Below the pieces are notes generated by a model. That model saw only the letters and a program-made list of their open reading frames with translations, made no database searches and was not told the DNA's origin. Positions 1-9,100 of a stretch of DNA of 21,454 bases are shown in pieces. Position numbers and translations under genes: made by a program. Numbering within the stretch: the first letter of the stretch is position 1; each line of letters opens with the position of its first letter. This stretch comes from DATMQA01 sp035566895 (GTDB taxonomy: Bacteria > Verrucomicrobiota > Verrucomicrobiia > Limisphaerales > UBA8199): contig DATMQA010000127.1 of NCBI GenBank assembly GCA_035566895.1, positions 1 to 21,454 of the forward strand, in the 5' to 3' direction.

Positions 1-101
1 CTGTGCAGGTCGATTCCTGCGATTAATTTATCTATAGGTCTTCTCATGGTTTTTTGCGTTGTTTGCTGACTGCTAACTCACGAACAACGTTTTACCGTGG
101 G

Positions 102-531
102 GAGACCTTCGTCTCAACCGCCCTTAATGTTTATCAACCCAACGCTTTGAACGGCACCGCAACGTCCGTCACGATTCCCGCAGGCACCCTGCCGGCAAAC
201 TCAACCAACCATCCCCTTCCTCGCTTTCTATCACATCGTTCTCTCGACCAACAATGGAGTCATCAGCGAGGCCTTTGTTGGCAGCGCGACCCTGTTCACC
301 ATCATCACGAAGGCGACCGTGGCGCGGCTGTTGTTAAACATCAGTCATTCCGGAACCAATGTCCTGGTGGAGTGGCCGACCAATGCGACAGGATTTACCC
401 TGGAATTTTCAACCAACCTGGCCTCGGCGGTCTGGAGCAGCAATTTGCCGGCACCGGTGGTTGTCAACACGAACCAGGTAGTGACCAACGGCATCTCCGG
501 CACACAGAAGTATTACCGGTTAATCCAGTGA
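102..531 (+). pseudogene. Frameshifted 3' remnant of a secreted-protein gene
   Basis: The plus strand reads as protein in two frames. From about 102 the third frame gives GETFVSTALNVYQ and then VTIPAGTLPANSTN. Near 205-210 the reading must shift to the first frame, which continues with IPFLAFYHIVLSTNNG and runs to a stop at 529-531. The last 70 residues have the layout common at the C-termini of verrucomicrobial exported proteins: FTLEFSTNL, then W, then APVVVN, then ISGTQKYYRLIQ at the end. No start codon, signal peptide or upstream domain is visible, and the window begins only 101 bases before. I read it as the broken tail of a large exported protein. A single sequencing error could also explain the shift, leaving a gene that begins outside the window. 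The function of the lost protein cannot be told. Confidence 0.6.
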
Positions 532-1139
532 CGGCCCAAGGAGAGCCTCGTCCCCATTTTGAAATGATGGCAAGGACCAAAGTAATTTCCGCACCATGGC
601 TATCCTATTGACGCAACCGACCCCAAGGGGTTGCGGTTGGTTGGAGAATTCCACTCGTGATGATCTACGGGTTGCGAGAGGTTTCGTGAATAGGATATGC
701 GATCGCATAAACCCGAAATCGGTCGGAAATTGGGTTTTGGCCATCGTGGCTGGTGAGAGCGAAGCTATGGAGCAAGGAAAAGGCTGATTGCGTAGGCAAG
801 AATGCAGGAAGAGCCTGATTTTACGGGGGTTTGTCCGCGTTAGTCCCTGAGGGGGAAAATGGGTCCCGGAAGCTGGGTCTTTTTGCGAACGAGACGCTCT
901 ACCAACTGAGCTACGGCCCCGACCAACGCTCCTGACTCTAACGCAAAACTGGTGCCGTACAAGGGAAAACGAACAGACGTTGGACGTCCAATCCGATACA
1001 GAGCGCCCAAACTATCCTGGTCCTGAATCGCTACACCCCCGCGGACTTTGGCGTGCACACGGTGGTTAATCGCCAAAGCCCGCGTCTCTTCATACGAAGA
1101 GAAATAATCGCGTCAGAAAACGCCGCTCGACAACCGAGT
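532..1139. other. Gene-free gap with palindromes and a tRNA relic
   Basis: No convincing coding sequence lies between the pseudogene stop and the 3' end of the esterase gene. The gap holds a hairpin (CGCAACC 612-618 with GGTTGCG 629-635), a perfect 14-bp palindrome TATGCGATCGCATA (696-709), the 5' half of a tRNA-Ala gene (883-920, minus), a perfect 12-bp palindrome TTGGACGTCCAA (980-991) and a 7-bp hairpin TCTCTTC/GAAGAGA (1085-1102). The last lies 38 bp past the stop of the minus-strand esterase gene but lacks a T tract, so it is at best a weak terminator. Confidence 0.6.
883..920 (-). pseudogene. Decayed tRNA-Ala(CGC): only the 5' half is intact
   Basis: Read on the minus strand from 920, the sequence starts GGGGCCG (acceptor 5' strand), TA, GCTC-AGTTGGTA-GAGC (complete D arm), then TCTCG and the seven-base loop TTCGCAA with anticodon CGC. 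This matches the bacterial tRNA-Ala pattern base for base through tRNA position 38. The next bases, AAAGA, cannot pair with TCTCG, and there is no GGTTCRA T-arm. A run TTTTCCCCCTC does sit near 850, about where a tRNA-Ala 3' end would fall, so the 3' half may be decayed rather than cut off. It cannot make a functional tRNA. Confidence 0.7.
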
Positions 1140-4100
1140 CTAGCGCTGGAGGTAGCCACCGACCTGGACGCTTTGCTCTGCGTAGTTACCGGCTGAATAG
1201 ATATCGTTGCATCCCGCAGCGTAGTTGATCTCGGCCTTAATGTATTGCGTTCCTGGGAAAGCGCCGCACCCAACCTGGTAGTTGTTCACAGGTATCTCGT
1301 GGTACTGCCCGGGCGGAATCTGACCGGTCCAACCGTTAGACAGGCCCAGATTGGCTGCCCAGTTTCCGGCACCCGAGTAGAGGCCGATGCCACTGATAAA
1401 GCAGACGTTATCCGATAGGGTGTTGCCTGCATTGGTCGCTCGCACTACCCAGTCCGTCGTGGTGCACGGGTGAACCGCAGAGGGTGCGGTCTCGATCGAG
1501 AAATGCAAGTCCCAGTAAGGCACGGCGATCCCGGCTTGCTCGGTCCGGCAGTTGTTCGTTGGCGTGGCGTCAACCCAACCGTTCAAACAAGCGGTCACCG
1601 CGAAATAGTTCGTTTGGCCACCGATGCCGGTGGATGCCGGCGTTGGGAGACTGACGGCAAGCGTGATCGTCGCTCCACTGGCCATGTTTAGGGGGCCGGT
1701 GTCCCGGCAAGCTGTTGCCAGACAAGTTCGAACCCAGACGTTCGACGCGGGGTCGCAACCGTCGTTGTGCACCGTGACATAATACGTACGGGGTCCGACT
1801 CCGCCAACAAGGTCTGCGGGGACTTCAATACCGGTGATGTCGAGGTCCGCGCCGCAGATGCTGATCGGCTTATCGATCTGGTTGCCCGCCGGGCACACGT
1901 CCAGGCAGCCGTTGAAGGTATCAACCCCAGCCTTGATGAACTGGTTGGTCGCGGCTCCGGGTGGGATCACGGCGCTAAACGGGAGCGTTACTGAGTCGCC
2001 CGGTGCCAACGGCGGTGAGTTGAAGAGCTGCAGACTTCCGCTGACCAGATTGAGGTAATCATCGCCCTCGTTCAACCCAATGCCGGTTCGCGAACAGACG
2101 ACCGGAGAAGCCATATTGCCCGCGTTGCGCACCGTCACGGTCCAGCCTACTGTGTCGCCAACGTGAGCGTTGATCGGCCCGGTGATATCGTAACGAAGAT
2201 CGAAATATGGAACCGCGATTGCCACAATGGCAGCCTGACAGTTGTTGCTCGGATTCGGGTCGAAGGGAAGGTTGGCACAGGCCGTCACCGGAAAGTAGTT
2301 AGTGGCGTTCACGCAAATCGGCCCGACTGATGGCGGCGTTGGCACGTATACGGTCCCTGTTGCTTCACCCCCTCTCGGAACGCTTACGATTCCGTCCTGC
2401 CACGTTAACGCCGGATTGCCGACGCTGACTCGAAACGGGATCTGCATCATGTCAATTCCAACATTGTTGCGTCCAACACGAACCTGGTAGGCGCCTGCCA
2501 CCCCGGCGCCAACCAGCCCTGCGGGCGGCTGAACCCACACCACGTAGGCATCCGCCCTGGTGGTGCGGATTGGGACGCCGGCGAAATTGTTCATTTCGCT
2601 GGATTCGCAAATCAGACCGGCGCCGCCCAGGCTGGGGGGCACGTCCACCGTCACGAACAGGGTCTGTTGGCCCTCCAAAGCGCCCGGTGCGGGGCCGAGA
2701 TTGCTGAGGGTGAACCACTGTGCCTCACCCACGCCGATCGAGCCGCCCGCAAAGCTGAAGAACTGTGGCAGTCCAATTCCCACATTATTCGCGCTTGTAT
2801 ACACCCCGTCGGCAGACAGTGAGACACCGACCCAGACACCGCCGAGGGCGGGCGCATGGCCAATGTTCTTCACGAGCACTCGCGCGTCGAACGGGAAATT
2901 GACATCTACGGCATCCGGGACCTGGATGCTGGCCACTGTCAGGTCGGGCCGGCCGAACGGAGGCGTCAGGGAGAGATAAAAAGTGACGTACCCGTTTTGC
3001 CACGAAGCTCGGACGAGCGAGAGGGTCACACCGCCGAGATGCGGCAAATTGAACTCGCGACTAAAGCCGGCAAGCTGGGTCATCATGCCTTGCAAGACGG
3101 TGCTCATGAGCCGCGTCACCACTGTTTCGTGGGCGCAAACGTGGTTCTCGGTCACTACGAGGTTTCGGAGGCTGTTGGTGGCAAATCCAAGGTCGAAGGT
3201 CAGAGCGCTTTTTGAGGAATCGAAACCGAAATTCACGCAAGCGCCAAGGTCCAAAACAAAGGCAAGGGCAGTCTTTTCCTGCCCTCCGGCAAGGTCCACA
3301 AGCTCGACCATCAGTTGGTCCATCTCAACGGTTTGCTCGCCACAGGAGCTTGTCTGGTCATTGACGAACATGGGCGGCAATGTCGGCTTCAGGCGCAACA
3401 GGAAAGGGCTCTGTGGGTCTTCGCCCCGAAGCGACGGAAAAAAAAGCGACAGCAATCCAGCCGTCAACGGCAGTCTCTGGGTTCCGAAGTCAAGCTCGGT
3501 GAGGTCCTTCTGCAACGGAATGAGATCAGAGCGCGCCACCAGGAACTGATTGAGCGTTTCGAGCGATACTCCCACGGCGAAATCGTACGGTCTGCCTTGG
3601 GCCGGGTCAAAGGACGTAAACTGCATCGGTTGCGTCGGAAAGGCATAGGTCTGGGTGGCGGGTGTGTTCGTGCCCGCCAGCCCGACCTCGAAGCCGAGGT
3701 CAACTTGGCCTTGCCGCATCGAGATGGTCTGGATATTTCCGCCGACGGAAACGCCAAGAGAGTTTCCAAGGGCGCCGCTGATGGAAACCGAGGCGAGGAT
3801 CCGCTGCAACTCCTTGGCCAGCCTTTGGTTGGTACCGGAGCCCAGGTGGTTGCTAATGGCGTTGCGGACGTCCTGCTCAACATTTCCGGCCATGTCGTTG
3901 ATGGCACTGTCCAGGTCGAAACCGAAAAAGGAGAGGAAATCGTCGAGGTCGCATTGGTACACCAGATGTTGGAAGTTCACCAGTTCAAATTGGATCTCGG
4001 AAAGAGGCGTGACGACGACTTCGCCGGGGCTGCCCGAAGTGGATGGCTGGAGCGCAACATCGAGGTAAGCGTGAAAGTTTCCGACATACAAACCACCATC

Positions 4101-5876
4101 GCAATCGAACCCAGGGTCCGGCAGGTCGTCGAGCCAGGCATGGAGGTGGTAGTTCACCAGAATATCGTGAAGTGAGAAACGCAGTCGGACATAACCGGCG
4201 TGAGGCTCGGCATCCACAGTGAAACAGGAATAACTTATGGAACTGGGTTGGACGACAGCATAAGCCGGGTCTGCATCAATGAACTTGAGCGGGTTGGGAA
4301 TGAACGGAGCCAGGTTAATGGCGCCGGATTCCGTTAGGTCTGCCGTGATCACATCGCGAATGGCCGAGACGCCGTTGGTGTTTAGCGAGGCGACGACTGC
4401 GTCGGGCACGATGTCACCCTGCTGCAGCGACGCGCCTTGGAACACCACGATGCGATCACGAGCGAGGACCCGATTACCGGCGACCAACTCAGCGACAATC
4501 GGGTTCGCCACATCTCCAGAATTAAGGTTGACGATGAATGTGAAACTACCATCGCTTGCTGTGGTGACGCTCGTGCCATTCACATGCACGATGGCGCCGG
4601 GGGGTAACCCACTGCAAGTGCCGCTGATTTGAATCGTGGAGTTAGTAGTGAATTCGCCATTGGACGTGGTTATTTTGACGCCAGGGAGATTTGTGGGGTT
4701 CAAAGCGCAGGCTGAAGGAAGCGGCAAGCCTCCGGTTTGCAAGGCCGCCAACGCGCCTTGCGCCAGAAGCCGGTGCGCTGCGGTGGTCGGATGGCGGTCA
4801 TCCCAAAAAAGGTAATTGGCAGGCGCCGGGCAGGGTGGGTTGGTGTCATTGAGCCAGCAAGCCATGGTGCCGTTGGTCAGGCCGAAGCTCGCCGGGTTGT
4901 TCCTGACGGCTTCGTAGAGTGAGAACACGTCGTAAAGAACGATGTTGAGATGCCGGCGGGAAGCCAAATCCCCCAGCAGCCATGCCAGATTCTCATTGAA
5001 ACCAATCGTTCCGAGGGTGGCGATCTCCGCGACCTTGGGATCGTTGGAGATCTCCACATGTGGAATTTTTCCCAAATCCGGGAGGTTCGCTACCAGGAAC
5101 CTCTGCGCCCCAAGGTCTGCCAGGCTTTCGATCGCCTGTTGGACGTTTTCTATGGCGCCGGCCACGAGAATATCCGGGCTGTGGTTGGTGTAGGCATGAG
5201 TCTCGCTCCAGATCTCGAAATCGTTAGCTCCGATCCACAGCACATATAGGGCGTTGGTATCCACATTGTCCTGGCAGGTGATGTCGGAGCGGTAGCTGTC
5301 TACTTCATCGAGCAACCCTGGGGCACCGTCCCGGCCCGAGTTGTCGTGCCCGGAGGCAGCGCCTCCCACTGCGTAGTTCACATATTGGTTTGGGGAAAAG
5401 CCCAAATCAGTGGCCAGATACTCGACCCAAACCGGTCCGTCAGAATAGCGACCGTTGAAGTACGGCGGGGCCGGGGTTCCATACCAGGCGAGGTGCCTGC
5501 CGGTGTCAGATAAGCTGTCCCCAAAAACGATCATCCTGGGAGTCTCAACCGCCCCAATGGCGGCGCGCACACGCAGCATTTCCATTTGCCTTGACGGCAA
5601 CATATGGAAGGTCACGGAACTGCCCGAACCGTCGAGCCGCTCCACCGCCCGGGGTGCCCAAGGCCCATATTTGAGGCCGGGTCGGCCCTCGAGTGTGGCG
5701 CATCTGGCGCCCACCGGGATTTGCGCTGTTACCACGATGTTCGTTCCGTCAAACTGAAGCGCGGTGATTGACGGCGGCGGCAATTGCGCGTGGGAGGGGG
5801 TGTTCCTCAACCCAAATGCCAGGACCAAAAGTTGGATGAGGCAGCTGATCTTGATGGTTGCGATAGAAGATTTCAT
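1140..5876 (-). CDS. Large secreted SGNH/GDSL esterase with TULIP-like and CARDB-type domains
   Basis: 1578 residues. A signal peptide covers about residues 1-30 (KSSIATIK, then a hydrophobic stretch ending SHAQ). Residues 112-385 are an SGNH hydrolase: block I VFGDSLSDTG with nucleophile Ser121, block II Gly171-172, block III GAND with Asn218, and block V DDRHP with Asp359 and His362. It is therefore probably an active lipase or esterase. Residues 400-480 resemble a bacterial Ig-like module. Residues 480-970 are unfamiliar, but VSLETLNQFLVA (770-781), LPLTAGLLSLFFPSL (802-816) and LRLKPTLPPMF (827-837) recall BPI/LBP-type TULIP lipid-binding domains (inference). A CARDB-like domain (977-1100) and four related Cys-rich beta modules fill the rest. 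An AAAGGAG lies 25 bases before the ATG, too far for a normal ribosome site. No sorting or anchor motif is seen at the C-terminus. The substrate is unknown; the protein probably acts outside the cytoplasm. Confidence 0.85.
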   Translation of the reverse strand: MKSSIATIKISCLIQLLVLAFGLRNTPSHAQLPPPSITALQFDGTNIVVTAQIPVGARCATLEGRPGLKYGPWAPRAVERLDGSGSSVTFHMLPSRQMEMLRVRAAIGAVETPRMIVFGDSLSDTGRHLAWYGTPAPPYFNGRYSDGPVWVEYLATDLGFSPNQYVNYAVGGAASGHDNSGRDGAPGLLDEVDSYRSDITCQDNVDTNALYVLWIGANDFEIWSETHAYTNHSPDILVAGAIENVQQAIESLADLGAQRFLVANLPDLGKIPHVEISNDPKVAEIATLGTIGFNENLAWLLGDLASRRHLNIVLYDVFSLYEAVRNNPASFGLTNGTMACWLNDTNPPCPAPANYLFWDDRHPTTAAHRLLAQGALAALQTGGLPLPSACALNPTNLPGVKITTSNGEFTTNSTIQISGTCSGLPPGAIVHVNGTSVTTASDGSFTFIVNLNSGDVANPIVAELVAGNRVLARDRIVVFQGASLQQGDIVPDAVVASLNTNGVSAIRDVITADLTESGAINLAPFIPNPLKFIDADPAYAVVQPSSISYSCFTVDAEPHAGYVRLRFSLHDILVNYHLHAWLDDLPDPGFDCDGGLYVGNFHAYLDVALQPSTSGSPGEVVVTPLSEIQFELVNFQHLVYQCDLDDFLSFFGFDLDSAINDMAGNVEQDVRNAISNHLGSGTNQRLAKELQRILASVSISGALGNSLGVSVGGNIQTISMRQGQVDLGFEVGLAGTNTPATQTYAFPTQPMQFTSFDPAQGRPYDFAVGVSLETLNQFLVARSDLIPLQKDLTELDFGTQRLPLTAGLLSLFFPSLRGEDPQSPFLLRLKPTLPPMFVNDQTSSCGEQTVEMDQLMVELVDLAGGQEKTALAFVLDLGACVNFGFDSSKSALTFDLGFATNSLRNLVVTENHVCAHETVVTRLMSTVLQGMMTQLAGFSREFNLPHLGGVTLSLVRASWQNGYVTFYLSLTPPFGRPDLTVASIQVPDAVDVNFPFDARVLVKNIGHAPALGGVWVGVSLSADGVYTSANNVGIGLPQFFSFAGGSIGVGEAQWFTLSNLGPAPGALEGQQTLFVTVDVPPSLGGAGLICESSEMNNFAGVPIRTTRADAYVVWVQPPAGLVGAGVAGAYQVRVGRNNVGIDMMQIPFRVSVGNPALTWQDGIVSVPRGGEATGTVYVPTPPSVGPICVNATNYFPVTACANLPFDPNPSNNCQAAIVAIAVPYFDLRYDITGPINAHVGDTVGWTVTVRNAGNMASPVVCSRTGIGLNEGDDYLNLVSGSLQLFNSPPLAPGDSVTLPFSAVIPPGAATNQFIKAGVDTFNGCLDVCPAGNQIDKPISICGADLDITGIEVPADLVGGVGPRTYYVTVHNDGCDPASNVWVRTCLATACRDTGPLNMASGATITLAVSLPTPASTGIGGQTNYFAVTACLNGWVDATPTNNCRTEQAGIAVPYWDLHFSIETAPSAVHPCTTTDWVVRATNAGNTLSDNVCFISGIGLYSGAGNWAANLGLSNGWTGQIPPGQYHEIPVNNYQVGCGAFPGTQYIKAEINYAAGCNDIYSAGNYAEQSVQVGGYLQR

Positions 5877-6061
5877 AATTTCGTTTAGTTGTGTTTGTTC
5901 ACTCCTTTCAAACCAAGCAGCCGGGAAATGTTAGGATAAAATCGTAGGTACATGTTAGCGCGTCACTTGTGTCCGTGATTGAAACGAATCTCTCGGATGC
6001 GGGCTTGGTCTGAAGTGCAGCGCTGGGTATAGGCGCCTTTGTGGTGCGATTGGGCGCGAAG

Positions 6062-6111
6062 GGTGTCAGGACAGGGACACCGATTCCAAGGGGGACCCAA
6101 CGCAGGAATCG
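6062..6111 (-). terminator. Overlapping inverted repeats after the kinase gene
   Basis: Just past the kinase stop (6125), the gap before the esterase gene holds two adjoining inverted repeats: GGTGTC (6062-6067) with GACACC (6076-6081), and CGATTCC (6081-6087) with GGAATCG (6105-6111). They share one base, so only one can form fully at a time. Their place suits ending or stabilising the kinase transcript, but no T tract follows, so Rho-independent termination is doubtful. The rest of 5877-6124 must contain the esterase promoter. I see no convincing -35/-10 pair there. Confidence 0.3.
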
Positions 6112-6124
6112 CTGTCAACAAGGG

Positions 6125-9100
6125 CTAAGGCGAGGCCTTATTCTGCGGGAGGAGAGTTTTGCGCGCCTGTTCTATCCGTGCTTCCTGCTCACGGTTCCCG
6201 GCGGCCAACTGCTTCGCTTCAGCAAGAGATTCGACCGTGTTCTGCTCAATCAGGTTTTCAATGTATTCGGAAACCGTAATTTTAGAGAAGGGGGAGACGG
6301 TTCTCTTGGAAGGGTCGGCCAAATACCAGCCGCCCCAAATGGTCCAATCGTGGCTGTCTGATGCGTGGCTTAGCCGCTCTCGAATCTGCTCGATGGTTTC
6401 AGTGGTATTGAGTTGCGTCGGTTCCAAGATACCCTGGTCGTTGAGCTTCTGGCCGCAAATCACTTCGGAAAGTTGAGGAAGCCACGAAGGGCACATGCCC
6501 TTGGCTGGAGCGATATCGTAGAGACGGGCGGGGCCTTCTTGAGAGTACGTGAGGATGCGGTTTCCCTCGGGTCTAAACTCTGCGTAGTTTTGATCCGGAT
6601 AGTATTCGAACGAGTCAGCAAGCAACTGGCCGCTTTCCGTATCCCAAACGCGTGCACCAGCGCCCTCGGAAGCCGTCAGGAACCACCTTCCCTCAGGGCT
6701 GAATTCCGCTGAGCCGATAGTTCCACCGCACCATAAAGGTCCTTTAATCAGTCGGCCCGTCTGGGCATCCCACAGCCGCACGGCATTATCCGCTGAGGCC
6801 GTTAGGATCTTCGTCCCATCAGGGCTGAACTGCGCCGAGGTCACCGCTCCACCGTGTATCAAAGGACTGGTGAGCGGCTGGCCAGTCCCAGCATTCCACA
6901 CCCGTGCGATATTATTGGAAAAGACGACCACACGTCTCTCGTCAGGACTAAATTGCGTCGAGGGGATCGGTCCGCGCGGAATGTTGTTCGACCAGCTCGT
7001 AGTGATCCATCTGGTCTCCCGGCTTAACTTAACGGCCTGCAAAAAACCTCCCACAAGCTCCGTTTGTGGCAGTCGGTCGCGCCAGACGCGCAGAACATTG
7101 TCTGCTGAGATTGTGGCGATTTGCCTCCTGTTCGGCATAAATCGCACTGCCGCAACGTTGTCGGTCGTCCTGAGGGGCTCCGTTACTGGGTGGCCGCTCG
7201 CGGGATCCCATACACGCACTACTTTATCTCTGCAGACCGTGACCAATCTCCGGCTATCCGGACTGAACTCTGCCAGATACACCGCGTCGTGGTGCCTCAG
7301 CGGGTCTGTAAGCGGTCTGCCTGTGCGCACCTCCCAAACCCGCGCGGTCTTATCTTCGGAAACCGTAACAATCCATTTCCCATCAGGACTGAACCGCGCC
7401 AATAAGACAGGGCCGCTGTGTCTCAAAAACGCAATCCCTGCCGGTGCTGGTGCCTCTCTGGATTCTCCTATTAACCTCAAGCTAAGAGGGGGCTTTGGTT
7501 CATTTCCGACTGCCATTCCGTTGGTACTGGACGGTAGTGGCTGCGCCGCCCCGTAATGGTGGGGAGGGTCGTTTGGAAGTTGGCCGCCGCGCAAGTCCCA
7601 CAGGTGTGCCTCATAATCATCATTCCCACCGCCCGCGGTAGTGACGAGCCATTTGCCATCCGGACTGAACCGCGCCGACGTGACGATGGCGCCATGCTCC
7701 AATGGCCCGGCAAGTTGCAGTCCGGTGGCGACATCCCACACGCGCGCGACAGTGTACGATGGTCCCTTGAGTTCCAACCCATTCGCGCTATTACTAAATC
7801 CCAGCACAGCTGCAGAGAACACCAATTTTAACCCGTTCGTGCCATTAGCATTAGTATATCCCAGCGAAACTGCACCCACGCTCCTGTTTGGCTCTTCATT
7901 ACCAGAAATCGTCACGATCTGCCCCCCATCCGGACTGAACTCGACTGCCTCAGCCAATGGCCGTCCAGTGGCCACGTCCGCAAATATCGGTTCTGTAAGT
8001 GGCTGCCCAGTCTCAATATCCCATGCACGAGCGGTTCGGTCCTCTGCCACTGTAACCATACGCTTCCCGTCAGGACTAAACCGTGCTAACAATACCGGGC
8101 TGCTGCCGATCGAAAAAAACTCGATCTGGAGTCGCCCAGACGGTACCTCCCACACTCTCGCGGTATTGTCCTCCGAAATCGTGAGGATCGAATTTCCATC
8201 CGAGCTGAATTGCGCGACCCGGACTTTGCTTGCGTGGGTTAATGGCGGTATCAGCGGCTGGTCGGTCTTTGTGTCCCAGACGTGAACGCTATTGTCATCG
8301 GAAACGGTGAGGAGCCGTTCGCAGTCAGGACTAAACTGAAGCAACTGAGCCGGGCCGTTGTGTTTGAACATACGCGTCGGTTGCATCCAGGCGTGATAGG
8401 TCAACAGGGTCGCCAGACGAGTTGCAGCCGCGTAATTTTCAGGATTTGCCGACAAGCTGCGTTGGAGATAAGCCAACGCCTCGCTCGCTCGGTCTTCTGA
8501 AACAAGGTGGACTGCTTCGAAAAAATCTGATCTGGACAAAGTCGTCTTTGCCTCTAATGCGGCAGTTTCGGCGTTACTTTGGTTCGCCTGGGCTTGTTCC
8601 CGAGCTGCCTTTTCCCGAGAAGACGCCGACTTGGCGAAGAGCCACGAGTAGGTGGTTGCTCCTAAACCGATTAACAAGGCCGTGGCTACCACCGTTACAG
8701 AAGCGAAAACCAACTTGTTCCGCCGGACAAGCTTCTGGAAGCGATAGGCTTTGCTGGGTGGCCCGGCCACAACCGGCTCGTCGTTCAGGTGCCTGTGAAT
8801 GTCCTGTGCGAGGCCGTTGGCAGTCTCGTAGCGACGGTTTCGCTCCTTTTCCAGCGCCTTCATCACTATCCAATCCAGATCCCCCCGCAAAACACGGGTT
8901 AGACGGGCCGGCTCGACCCTGCGTCGCGCCGAGATGCTCGCCAGTTCTTCACGGGTCTCACTCAAGCGGGTGCTGGGCCGCGGAGGCTCTTCCTGGCGGA
9001 TGCGGCGGAGGACTTCATCAAAGGCGGCTTGCCTTAGCGTCCGGCGCGTCAGGGGCGTAGTGCCGGTCAAAAGTTCGTAGAGCAGGATTCCCAGCGCGTA

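Noticed and set aside
1..22. GCAGG-TCGATT-CCTGC at the window start resembles a tRNA T arm on the plus strand.
   Set aside because: The loop has six bases instead of seven, no acceptor or CCA end follows, and the upstream part is outside the window. It is too short to call, though it would be a third tRNA scrap if extended.
596..787. Plus-strand 63-codon frame after the first pseudogene.
   Set aside because: It has no recognisable motif and runs through the hairpin and palindrome of a decayed region.
3315..4175. Long plus-strand open frame (286 codons) opposite the esterase gene.
   Set aside because: It mirrors the codons of a strongly supported gene on the other strand and shows no recognisable protein features.
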